Shown piece by piece: positions 7,764 through 14,541 of a DNA stretch of 64,000 nucleotides. Every line of letters begins with the position of its first letter. Within the stretch, counting starts at the first letter, position 1. Both the position numbers and the translations under genes were made by a program. The notes below the pieces were generated by a model, which made no database searches, had not been told where the DNA came from, and saw only the letters and a program-made list of their open reading frames with translations. Origin of the DNA: Pseudomonas haemolytica (GTDB lineage Bacteria > Pseudomonadota > Gammaproteobacteria > Pseudomonadales > Pseudomonadaceae); assembly GCF_009659625.1 (NCBI RefSeq), contig NZ_VOIW01000008.1:1-64000 (forward strand), read 5' to 3'.

Positions 7764-8477
7764 ATGAAACGAAGCAAGTACGTCCAGCTTTCGCTGGCAG
7801 CGTCGGTCGCCATGGCGATATCCGGCTGCGGGCCAACCGAAAAAACCTACGATTTGCAAAAGAAGTACAACTTCCAGTCGGTTCAACAATGCGCCGATGA
7901 AAAACTTCCGGTGGACGTCTGCTCGGACGCCTACATGACCGCCATGGCCGAGCATCGCCGCATTGCACCGGTGTACGACAGCCAGGCCGATTGCGATGCC
8001 GACTTTGTCGCCGACTGGTGCCAGCAAGACTCTACCGGCAAGTTCATCCCCAAGCTCGGCGGGTTTGAACTGACCGCCGAGGGCCAGGTGACCCAATCCC
8101 AGGTCGACGCCGCCAATGCTCAAGCCAACAACGCTCAGGCCAGCGGCGGCGGCTCAGGCTTCTCCACCACCAGCCTGCTGACCGGCTTGCTGATCGGCAA
8201 CATGCTGAGCAACAACCGCAACAGCTACCGCTCCGAGCCGGTGTACCGCTACCGCGATGATCGCGGCAACTACGGCAACTCCACGCTCAACCAGCGCGCC
8301 TCCAATGGCGCGACCTTTGGCCGCTCCAACCAGGCCCGGTACGGCAGCAGCAATTACACCAACACGCTGCGCTCCTCCAACAAGTCGAGCTCCGTGTCAT
8401 CGGCCACCTCCCGTGGCGGCTTCGGCAGCAAAGCCAGCGCTCGCAGCGGCTGGGGCGGCGGCGGGTCGAGCAGTTAA
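7764..8477 (+). CDS. yjfM: YjfM-like DUF1190 lipoprotein
   Basis: 237 residues. The N-terminus is a lipoprotein signal: basic MKRSKY, a hydrophobic stretch, and the lipobox AISGC. The DUF1190 part (about 25-125) is Cys-containing (FQSVQQCAD, PVDVCSDAY, SQADCDADFVADWC). The last ~110 residues are low complexity, rich in Ser, Gly, Asn and Arg, ending in Gly-Ser repeats; this suggests an extended, exposed tail. The start is the ATG at 7764 with GGAG 6 bases upstream. Residue +2 is Gly, which favours outer-membrane sorting. It lies directly before the ATP-grasp gene, as yjfM does before yjfC. Confidence 0.85.
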   Translation: MKRSKYVQLSLAASVAMAISGCGPTEKTYDLQKKYNFQSVQQCADEKLPVDVCSDAYMTAMAEHRRIAPVYDSQADCDADFVADWCQQDSTGKFIPKLGGFELTAEGQVTQSQVDAANAQANNAQASGGGSGFSTTSLLTGLLIGNMLSNNRNSYRSEPVYRYRDDRGNYGNSTLNQRASNGATFGRSNQARYGSSNYTNTLRSSNKSSSVSSATSRGGFGSKASARSGWGGGGSSS

Positions 8478-8488
8478 GGAAGGCAGCC

Positions 8489-9646
8489 ATGAAGAAGATC
8501 CACTGCGCAGAGCGTCATGACTGGAAACAGACCGCCGACAGCCTCGGCTTTCTGTTCCACACCATCGACGGCGAACCCTACTGGGACGAAAGCGCGTATT
8601 ACCAGTTCACGCTCAAGCAAATCGAGCGCGACCTCGAAGTCCCGACCACCGAGATCCATGACATGTGCATGGACCTCGTGGCCCGCGTGGTCCAGAGCGA
8701 AGAACTGCTCGAACGCCTGAGCATCCCCGCGCCCTTCTACGACATGATCCGCACCTCATGGCTAGAAGGCCACCCGCACCTGTACGGGCGCATGGACTTC
8801 TCCTACAACGGCACCGGCCCCGCCAAACTGCTCGAGCTCAACTACGACACCCCCACCAGCCTCTACGAGGCCGCGGCATTCCAGTGGGGCTGGCTCGAGC
8901 AATGCATCGAACGCGGCCTGCTGCCCAAACACGCCGACCAGTTCAACAGCATCGACACCAAACTGCACCAGGCCTTCGCCCAACTGCAGATCAACCAGCC
9001 GTTCTACTTCGCCTCGATGAAAGACTCGATCGAAGACAAAGGCACCACCGACTACCTGCGCCTGGTCGCGGAAAAAGTCGGCATCGAATCCCGCCACATC
9101 GACATCGAAGACATCGGCCTGACCAGCGAAGGCCGCTTCGTCGACCTTCAAGATCGCTGGATTCCCCACCTGTTCAAACTGCATGCCTGGGAGTTCATCT
9201 TCCACGAACCCTTTGGTGCCGCCATTGCTGAGAGTGACACGCAGTTTTTCGAGCCTGCGTGGAAGTCCATCATTTCCAATAAAGGCATCCTGCCGCTGTT
9301 GTGGGAATTCAACAAAGGCCACCCGAATTTGCTTGCGTCACACCTGGATATCGACCCCGGTAAAGCCGTGCCGAAGGGCTGGGTGCGCAAGCCGTTTTTC
9401 TCGCGGGAAGGGGCCAACATTGAGCTGCAAACGGCTGATGGGCTGATTGTGAAAGAGGACGGCCCTTATACGGATGCGCCGTTTATTCTTCAGGAGTTTG
9501 CGCCACTGCCGCGGTTTGGGGACAGCTACACGTTGATCGGGTCTTGGGTGATTGGGGATCAAGCGGCGGGGATTGGGGTGCGGGAGGATGATAGTTTGAT
9601 TACCAAGGATTCGAGCCGGTTTTTGCCGCATTTGATATTGGATTGA
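8489..9646 (+). CDS. yjfC: YjfC-like glutathionylspermidine synthase-type ATP-grasp ligase
   Basis: 385 residues, all belonging to the C-terminal synthetase half of the glutathionylspermidine synthase family. Visible motifs include FSYNGTGPAKLLELNYDTPTS, the ATP-grasp region around GWVRKPFFSREGANIEL, and the C-terminal GSWVIGDQAAGIGVRED. The N-terminal amidase domain of E. coli Gsp (about 620 residues) is absent, as in YjfC. The expected reaction is ATP-dependent amide bond formation between a carboxylate and an amine, but the substrates are not known. It closes the cluster. Confidence 0.88.
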   Translation: MKKIHCAERHDWKQTADSLGFLFHTIDGEPYWDESAYYQFTLKQIERDLEVPTTEIHDMCMDLVARVVQSEELLERLSIPAPFYDMIRTSWLEGHPHLYGRMDFSYNGTGPAKLLELNYDTPTSLYEAAAFQWGWLEQCIERGLLPKHADQFNSIDTKLHQAFAQLQINQPFYFASMKDSIEDKGTTDYLRLVAEKVGIESRHIDIEDIGLTSEGRFVDLQDRWIPHLFKLHAWEFIFHEPFGAAIAESDTQFFEPAWKSIISNKGILPLLWEFNKGHPNLLASHLDIDPGKAVPKGWVRKPFFSREGANIELQTADGLIVKEDGPYTDAPFILQEFAPLPRFGDSYTLIGSWVIGDQAAGIGVREDDSLITKDSSRFLPHLILD

Positions 9647-9705
9647 AAATGCTTGCTGGCTTCTCAATCAGAACTGGCCCGACACGCCTCAACCGGTTGG
9701 CTAAA

Positions 9706-9723
9706 TGCCCGCGTCAGCGGGCA
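9706..9723. terminator. Hairpin between the yjf cluster and darG
   Basis: TGCCCGC, a four-base loop GTCA, and GCGGGCA form a perfect stem in the short gap between converging yjfC and darG. T tracts on either strand are poor, so it is a possible terminator only. Confidence 0.4.
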
Positions 9724-9735
9724 GATTCCCGACGC

Positions 9736-10824
9736 TTAGCAGATAGCCATCTGAGCATGTGAGTGGTTGTGTGTAAGCCGTTTGAGTGCAATCTCAAGCG
9801 CTTGGTCGTCGAACAGCTTGTTCTTACGGGCACTAGCACCGGCTCCACCTTCCCAGTGTTTCAATGCTTCGCGCACAGCAGGGACACTAGGGGAGACATT
9901 TTTCTGGCTCAGCAACCAATCGACTGTCGCCAGCAGCTCCATCCCAAATGGAGACTCAAAACCGTCAATCAACTCGGCAGTGCACTCCAAAGCTTGTGAG
10001 TACTCTTTGGCCTCCGTGTTGAGGTAGGTTTGGAGAAAGGCTTTACGGTCTTGGTCAAACCAGATGACATCGCTGATTTCCGCATCGCTGATGCGCTTAT
10101 CGCAATGCAGATAGCTGCCATCCAAATTGTTAAGCAGATGCTCTAACCGATTGGCATACGGCCCATACTTGTGAGCAACAAACTTAAGGTCCAGCGGGTT
10201 CTTGAGGCCTGGCCGCTTTTCGATAGCACGTTCCAGGAACCAAGCCAGCTTCTGAATTTCCAGCAGGCTGCATTCCATACCTAACACCCAGTAACGCCGT
10301 ACCAGTTCAGCAATAAGTGCGCGTGCCGGTGTGAGTTTCTCCACGCCGCTGCGTTTGGCGACATTCAGGTACTGATTGGAAGGCTCGAATACCAGCACAT
10401 CGACGTTCAGATCACTTAACACATCAACGATCTGCTCGCGAACCTCAGGCCATTTCAGCCCCCCGTTACCCGCACCTAATGGCGGAACAGCCACGGACTT
10501 CACATGGTTTTCAATCAGAAAGCGACGTAGATCATGTAGACCTTCGGTTATCCATGCCATCTGCGAAGGTGATCGCCAGTGACGCTTAGTCGGGAAGTTA
10601 ACGATCCAACGAGGGCCTTCCAGTTCGTTGACCGCAGTGACGTGAACCTTGCCTGTTTCTACCTCGCCAGCCTTACAGGCCGACGCGTACAAACGATAGT
10701 TCTCTGCAAAGCGCTCTTTGAACATCAGCGCGATGCCTTTGCCCATCACGCCCACGGTATTCACCGTGTTGACGAGGGCTTCGGTGTTGGCTTCCAGAAG
10801 GTTGCCTTGGGTGAATCTGATCAT
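9736..10824 (-). CDS. darG: DarG-like macrodomain antitoxin with C-terminal domain
   Basis: 362 residues. Residues 1-155 are a macrodomain: MIRFTQGNLL, NTVGVMGKGIAL, the NFPTKRHWR block with Lys80 (the position reported as catalytic in Thermus DarG), and PPLGAGNGGL. DarG removes ADP-ribose from DNA bases and so reverses DarT. Residues ~165-362 form a second domain with LLEIQKLAWFLE and FVAHKYGPYANRLEHLL, resembling the DUF4065/Panacea fold used by other antitoxins to hold toxins; that comparison is mine. The start at 10824 makes an ATGA overlap with darT, which excludes the longer frame beginning at 10920. It is the last gene of the three-gene operon. Confidence 0.9.
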   Translation of the reverse strand: MIRFTQGNLLEANTEALVNTVNTVGVMGKGIALMFKERFAENYRLYASACKAGEVETGKVHVTAVNELEGPRWIVNFPTKRHWRSPSQMAWITEGLHDLRRFLIENHVKSVAVPPLGAGNGGLKWPEVREQIVDVLSDLNVDVLVFEPSNQYLNVAKRSGVEKLTPARALIAELVRRYWVLGMECSLLEIQKLAWFLERAIEKRPGLKNPLDLKFVAHKYGPYANRLEHLLNNLDGSYLHCDKRISDAEISDVIWFDQDRKAFLQTYLNTEAKEYSQALECTAELIDGFESPFGMELLATVDWLLSQKNVSPSVPAVREALKHWEGGAGASARKNKLFDDQALEIALKRLTHNHSHAQMAIC

Positions 10825-11465
10825 TGGAAATACCATCCCGGACGCGCATGAACGGACAACGTCAGGCCTCGGGCGACGACGTCCTGTTCTATGCGTTTTT
10901 TCGTTGCATCGGTGTAACACATGATGCCAAGGAGTCCTGTAATCGGTAGGTGGTGGTGAATCAGCGCCTCAGCCTGATAACGCTCCATTTTGCGAGGGTC
11001 ATCGGGGTCACGTTTGAAGTCGCGTCGTTGAAGGATAGACCAATCGATCTGGTGGAGATTCGCCAAGTCGCTGTAATAGTCTGTCCAATCCGGGTACGCA
11101 TGTGCGTTTGTGAAGACGAACGGTAGGCCAAGCTCGGCGACGCGGTGCAAGCTTGAGACGAGAATTACGATTTCGTCATTGTTGCGCTGCTGCACGCTCC
11201 ACCCGGAGTGAATATTTTTCATCATCACAGAGAAGGGTGTGAAATAGAAGGGTACGTAGTCTGACAAAAAGCCTGCAGGAGCAATGGGGACATAGCGCGT
11301 GCGGCGTTTGTCGATTAAATCAACATTGCCTATGTTCACATACTGCGCAGCCTGCACCTCGGAGCTGGGGCAGTGCAGGCCGTTGTCCAGAATCCAGGGC
11401 AGATTGTCGCGATGAACGATCCGCCAGATCAGAGCCTTTTCAGGATTCAGGTTGTTATAAATCAT
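10821..11465 (-). CDS. darT: DarT-family DNA ADP-ribosyltransferase toxin
   Basis: 214 residues. DUF4433/DarT signatures in order: LIWRIVHRDNLPWILDNGL at 12-30, IGNVDLIDKRRTRYVPI with an Arg pair at 54-55 for NAD+ handling, DYVPFYFTPFSVM at 69-81, the catalytic-type Glu166 in RYQAEALIHHHLP, and the terminal PGWYF. DarT enzymes use NAD+ to ADP-ribosylate bases in single-stranded DNA, blocking replication of the cell or of phages. It overlaps the second toxin upstream and darG downstream, each by 4 bases (ATGA). Toxin activity is inferred from family and intact motifs. Confidence 0.9.
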   Translation of the reverse strand: MIYNNLNPEKALIWRIVHRDNLPWILDNGLHCPSSEVQAAQYVNIGNVDLIDKRRTRYVPIAPAGFLSDYVPFYFTPFSVMMKNIHSGWSVQQRNNDEIVILVSSLHRVAELGLPFVFTNAHAYPDWTDYYSDLANLHQIDWSILQRRDFKRDPDDPRKMERYQAEALIHHHLPITGLLGIMCYTDATKKRIEQDVVARGLTLSVHARPGWYFQ

Positions 11466-12034
11466 CTAAGAAACATTCCCCGATTCACTCCGATTTGTAC
11501 ATTAACACCGGCCTCGCGCATTTTAGACTCACAGAGGGCTTCTACTTCGGCATTAGAAACAAAAATCTTGAAGAAATCGTTAGGCGAAACTACATCGGGT
11601 GATAGGCACTCCGCCATGCAGATGCTTTTGCATTGTGGGTCATGGTAGTCCCTGGCATTCATGACGTCCCAATTGATGGCCTCGAAGCCCTCAGCATAAT
11701 CGAGCAACTGAATGGCATCGTTAGCCAATGGATGGCGGGGAATGACCTTCCATTGCTTTCTGATTGCAACGTTTCGACGAACCGTAATCACAACAAACTG
11801 GGCGTCAGACCTTCTGCGCTGAACGCTTCCATCGAACGGGTTTGCGGCAAACCAGTGGAAAGGTACGTACTGCTCTAGTGCGAGACCTTGTCGTTTTTTC
11901 AGAATCTCGGCATCAGCCACGTCTTCGAACGCCCTGAGCTGCGCTCGCGGTTTTAGCCCGTTTTGAAAAATACTGCTCAGATTTTCTAGCGAAGTGAGGT
12001 GATAGAGAAGTTTTTGTTCCTTGATATCCGGCAT
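11462..12034 (-). CDS. Second, divergent DarT-like ADP-ribosyltransferase
   Basis: 190 residues. It has the same DUF4433 framework as the gene that follows but clearly a different subfamily: LLYHLTSLENLSSIFQNGL at 9-27, DVADAEILKKRQG at 38-50, QYVPFHWFAANPFDGSVQ at 55-72, and the catalytic-type Glu142 in SICMAECL. His12 and Thr14 fit the ADP-ribosyltransferase NAD+ pocket. AAGGAG lies 6 bases before the ATG, the best ribosome site of the operon, so it is the first and probably best-translated gene. Whether it targets the same base as the neighbouring DarT, or is neutralised by the same DarG, is not known. Confidence 0.82.
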   Translation of the reverse strand: MPDIKEQKLLYHLTSLENLSSIFQNGLKPRAQLRAFEDVADAEILKKRQGLALEQYVPFHWFAANPFDGSVQRRRSDAQFVVITVRRNVAIRKQWKVIPRHPLANDAIQLLDYAEGFEAINWDVMNARDYHDPQCKSICMAECLSPDVVSPNDFFKIFVSNAEVEALCESKMREAGVNVQIGVNRGMFLR

Positions 12035-12381
12035 ATCGGTCTCCTTGACCTACGTATGAGCTGAAGTTATTTCATTCCTGCTCGCTCATCAGTTGGCAGG
12101 ATGAGATAAGTGATTCTATTGTGATATCAGCTTGGGTCGCAATGGCCATCCTTTTATGGAGGACGGCTGAAAAATCATATGAGTCAGCAGTCCTGCCGCG
12201 TTCTCGAATTCGTTGTGCGAGCAGGTTAGATACCTTTCATTTGCGGGACATTTCCTAGAGAATCCCAGCCGCTTGCGCCTGCGGAAATGCACGACTAGGC
12301 TGCGGATCGTCACTGCACATCCAGTGATCGGGTTTAGTCGCTCGGATTCGATTGGTACACACTTTTTATTGGAGTTGTGCC
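12035..12381. promoter_or_regulatory. Control region between the darT operon and the next gene
   Basis: This gap separates divergent genes. The inverted repeat CTCATC-N9-GATGAG at 12085-12105 lies 51 bases upstream of the darT-like start and is a candidate operator. The stretch is AT-richer than its surroundings. I found no convincing -35/-10 pair and no credible gene; a 65-residue minus-strand frame at 12116-12313 has no ribosome site and a Lys/Arg-rich unconserved look. Confidence 0.35.
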
Positions 12382-12618
12382 ATGGAAAACGTTGTTTCAG
12401 ATATGCCTTCTTCGCGTGGGCCTAACCCATTTACTGTTAATGAAGAGCTGAGCTTCGAGGATGCTTGGGTGCGTGTGGCTGAGTTGCTGCAGCGTGCAGT
12501 GGCTACTTCGCAGGTGCTTGGGGAACCGCTGGGTGCGCCGCAGAGGGCGGTGATGCATTTGGTGGAGATGGCGAAGATGGTGGCGGACCGGGCTGTGGAG
12601 TGTTTGCAGCCTAAGTGA
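12382..12618 (+). CDS. Small DUF3077/DUF6124-like protein
   Basis: 78 residues. The pattern FTVNEELSFEDAWVRVAELLQ, then RAVMHLVEMAKMVADRAVECL, matches the small helical Pseudomonas proteins annotated as DUF3077 or DUF6124, which occur in several copies per genome and have no known function. The start is the ATG at 12382 (MENVVSD), with GGAG 9 bases upstream, in preference to an in-frame start 30 bases earlier. A terminator follows directly, so the gene is a single unit. Confidence 0.75.
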   Translation: MENVVSDMPSSRGPNPFTVNEELSFEDAWVRVAELLQRAVATSQVLGEPLGAPQRAVMHLVEMAKMVADRAVECLQPK

Positions 12619-12632
12619 CGCGGATAGAACGC

Positions 12633-12660
12633 AGGCGGGGCGATACGTGCCCGCCTTTTC
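12633..12660 (+). terminator. Terminator of the DUF3077-like gene
   Basis: AGGCGGG and CCCGCCT make a perfect 7-bp stem around a 10-base loop, followed directly by TTTC. It starts 15 bases after the stop codon. Confidence 0.75.
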
Positions 12661-12666
12661 GATCAT

Positions 12667-12696
12667 TCAATTGTCCAGCAGCTGTTGGACAATTGA
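12667..12696. repeat. 30-bp near-perfect palindrome
   Basis: The arms TCAATTGTCCA (12667-12677) and TGGACAATTGA (12686-12696) are exact inverted copies. The 8 bases between them are also self-complementary except for one G/T pair, so the whole 30-mer is a palindrome with one mismatch. It lies between a plus-strand and a minus-strand terminator, away from any start codon, so it is not an obvious operator. It may be a protein-binding or recombination site; nothing else here supports either idea. Confidence 0.6.
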
Positions 12697-12715
12697 ACTG
12701 TATTCTTACAGGCAT

Positions 12716-12740
12716 TAAAAAGCCGGCTTGTGGCCGGCTT
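12716..12740 (-). terminator. Minus-strand terminator beyond the repressor gene
   Basis: AGCCGGC and GCCGGCT form a 7-bp stem with a 5-base loop. Read on the minus strand it is followed by TTTTT, as expected for the end of the transcript from the S24-type repressor gene whose stop is at 12919. The ~175 bases in between hold no gene I can support. Confidence 0.65.
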
Positions 12741-12918
12741 CTCGGGGACTGCCTCAGCTTGTTTTTGACAAACCTCACCAGCCTTCAAATCGCTCAGCCC
12801 ACATTGCGTCAGGCTGAATAGTAGGGGCATCCGCGGGAACTCCTCCGCATCGCCTGACAGGGCAAATAGCTAAGCCATCCCCCTGCCAAATGTGCGGCGC
12901 ATTCTACCCACATTCACC

Positions 12919-13692
12919 TCAATTGCCCACCTCCGGTTCCGATTTAGAGCCTTCCCAGCCCAACAGGTGTTCATCCAGCGGCACGGGCGGGCGGCGGTTG
13001 TTGAGGGTGGACCACCAGAATACCCAGCCGACGATCTTGAAGCTTTGTTCGAAGCGTTCTTCGTGGTTGAGGTATTCGTCCGGGTGTTCGGCGGCGTTGT
13101 GGCTGCGCATGCGCAGGCCTCCGCCGGGGCGGTTGTAGAGGTATTTGATGCGTAGCATGCCGTCGTGTTCGACGGCGTAGATTTCGCCGTCGATGATTTG
13201 GGTGCGGCCGCGGTCGATGGCGAGGGTGGCGCCTTGTTGGATGATGTCGGTCATGCTGTTGTCGACCATGTAGGCGCCTACGGCGCGGTTGGGGTTTACG
13301 TTGAGGGTTTCGAGGGTGTGCAGCGAGAGGCGGATGCGTTCGGTTGAGGTGAAGGTGGGGTGGAGGGGGATCTCCACGTCGGTTTTTTCCGGGCGGCAGG
13401 CGGGGCCTGTGAGGTATTTGCCAGTGTCTTCGCGGGTGGCGAGTGCTTTCCTTGCATCGGGGCCTTCCAACAGGTAGTTGGCGGGCGGGTGTTTGGGGCC
13501 TCGGCCGTCGCTTAGCCAGCGACTGGAGACGCACAGCAGTTCTGCGATCTCGTTGAGTCGGCCCATGGGGACGCCGCGTTTGAACCAGTTGTTCACGTGT
13601 TGAGGCGTGACGCCGCGGTTCTTGGCGAAGTCGGAGGCGGAAAGATGAACTTCCCGAAGTAGCGCTTTTAAACGATCACCTGATGTATTCAT
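12919..13692 (-). CDS. S24/LexA-like repressor with HTH (phage CI/PrtR type)
   Basis: 257 residues. The N-terminal HTH (about 14-38: LSASDFAKNRGVTPQHVNNWFKRG) is of the Cro/CI type. The C-terminal half is an S24 peptidase-like dimerisation domain, with the serine in VDNSMTD (Ser146) and the lysine in LRIKYL (Lys183) placed as the self-cleavage dyad. Such repressors are inactivated after RecA* forms on damaged DNA and control prophage or bacteriocin genes. No obvious Ala-Gly cleavage site is seen between the domains, and no phage genes lie nearby, so its targets are unknown. Confidence 0.82.
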   Translation of the reverse strand: MNTSGDRLKALLREVHLSASDFAKNRGVTPQHVNNWFKRGVPMGRLNEIAELLCVSSRWLSDGRGPKHPPANYLLEGPDARKALATREDTGKYLTGPACRPEKTDVEIPLHPTFTSTERIRLSLHTLETLNVNPNRAVGAYMVDNSMTDIIQQGATLAIDRGRTQIIDGEIYAVEHDGMLRIKYLYNRPGGGLRMRSHNAAEHPDEYLNHEERFEQSFKIVGWVFWWSTLNNRRPPVPLDEHLLGWEGSKSEPEVGN

Positions 13693-13815
13693 AAACGCAG
13701 AGTTTACTGGCCGGAAAGTCTAATCAAATAAACCATGCGTTGAATTGCATATGTAGGATTTGGCTTAGTTGTGGCCTGATCTTTCAGGTGTACGCCTTAG
13801 TTAAACGTTTTCAAA

Positions 13816-13837
13816 TAAACATTGAACTTGATGTTTA
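13816..13837. promoter_or_regulatory. Inverted repeat upstream of the S24-type repressor
   Basis: TAAACAT-N8-ATGTTTA, with a related AAATAAAC motif also near 13724. It lies about 125 bases upstream of the repressor start in an AT-rich gap, so it could be an operator for autoregulation. The spacing from the start is long, so the call is weak. Confidence 0.35.
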
Positions 13838-13848
13838 ATCTTGCGCAT

Positions 13849-13879
13849 AAAAAAGCCCCGAATGATCGGGGCTTTTTTG
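13849..13879. terminator. Bidirectional terminator after ppa
   Basis: AAAAAAGCCCCGA, loop ATGA, TCGGGGCTTTTTT: a perfect GC stem flanked by A and T runs that work on both strands. It ends the ppa transcript from the right. Confidence 0.9.
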
Positions 13880-13905
13880 TTTGCCGTGGCAATGAGGCGC
13901 GGGTA

Positions 13906-14433
13906 TCAGCCTTTGTAGGCGGCAACCGACTTCATGATCTCGGCGCGGGCGGCGTCTGCGTTGCCCCAACCGTCGATCTTCACCCATTTGCCTTTTTCGA
14001 GGTCTTTGTAGTTCTCGAAGAAGTGCTTGATCTGTTCCAGCAGCAGTGGCGGCAGGTCGGTGTATTCTTTCACGTCCACGTACAGCTGGGACAGCTTGTC
14101 GTGTGGCACTGCGATGACTTTGGCATCGCCGCCGCCGTCGTCGGTCATGTTCAGGATGCCGACTGGGCGTGCGCGGATAACCGAGCCTGGAGTAACCGGG
14201 TAAGGGGTCACGACCAGTACGTCGAGGGGGTCACCGTCGTCAGCCAGGGTGTTAGGGATAAAACCGTAGTTGGCCGGGTAGAACATCGGGGTGGCCATGA
14301 AACGGTCAACGAACAGGCAGTCGCTGTCTTTGTCGATTTCGTATTTGATCGGCGCGTGGTTGGCCGGAATTTCGATCGCGACGTAGATGTCGTTCGGCAG
14401 GTCTTTGCCCGCCGGAATCTTGCTGTAGCTCAT
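13906..14433 (-). CDS. ppa: Inorganic pyrophosphatase
   Basis: 175 residues, the size of the hexameric class I enzyme. The start MSYSKIPAG is the ATG at 14433; an in-frame extension to 14466 adds a non-conserved segment. Active-site blocks are visible: PANHAPIKYEIDKDSD, the YPANYGFIPNTLADDGDPLDVLVV metal-binding core with its aspartates, and the later DVKEYTDLPP. It hydrolyses pyrophosphate in the cytosol and so drives DNA, RNA and protein synthesis. It is a single gene ending in a strong terminator. Confidence 0.97.
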   Translation of the reverse strand: MSYSKIPAGKDLPNDIYVAIEIPANHAPIKYEIDKDSDCLFVDRFMATPMFYPANYGFIPNTLADDGDPLDVLVVTPYPVTPGSVIRARPVGILNMTDDGGGDAKVIAVPHDKLSQLYVDVKEYTDLPPLLLEQIKHFFENYKDLEKGKWVKIDGWGNADAARAEIMKSVAAYKG

Positions 14434-14541
14434 TGGGCGTTGCCCCCGTAGTTGACCATATGACATGGCCGGATTGGCCTAAAAGTGGCGGCGATTATAG
14501 GCATATTCTGACGCCGATGCCATGCGCCAAGCGTCGTACGG

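Noticed and set aside
9736..10920. Longer DarG starting at 10920
   Set aside because: The 32 extra residues are read from inside darT and lack macrodomain similarity; the ATGA overlap at 10824 is the natural start.
12116..12313. 65-residue minus-strand frame upstream of the darT-like gene
   Set aside because: No ribosome site, no similarity, and it covers the likely control region.
12663..12830. 55-residue minus-strand frame with a passable AGGAG before its ATG
   Set aside because: A terminator hairpin and the 30-bp palindrome lie inside it, and the translated sequence resembles no family I know.
13822..14451. 209-residue plus-strand frame over ppa
   Set aside because: It crosses the bidirectional terminator and is antisense to ppa; no ribosome site.
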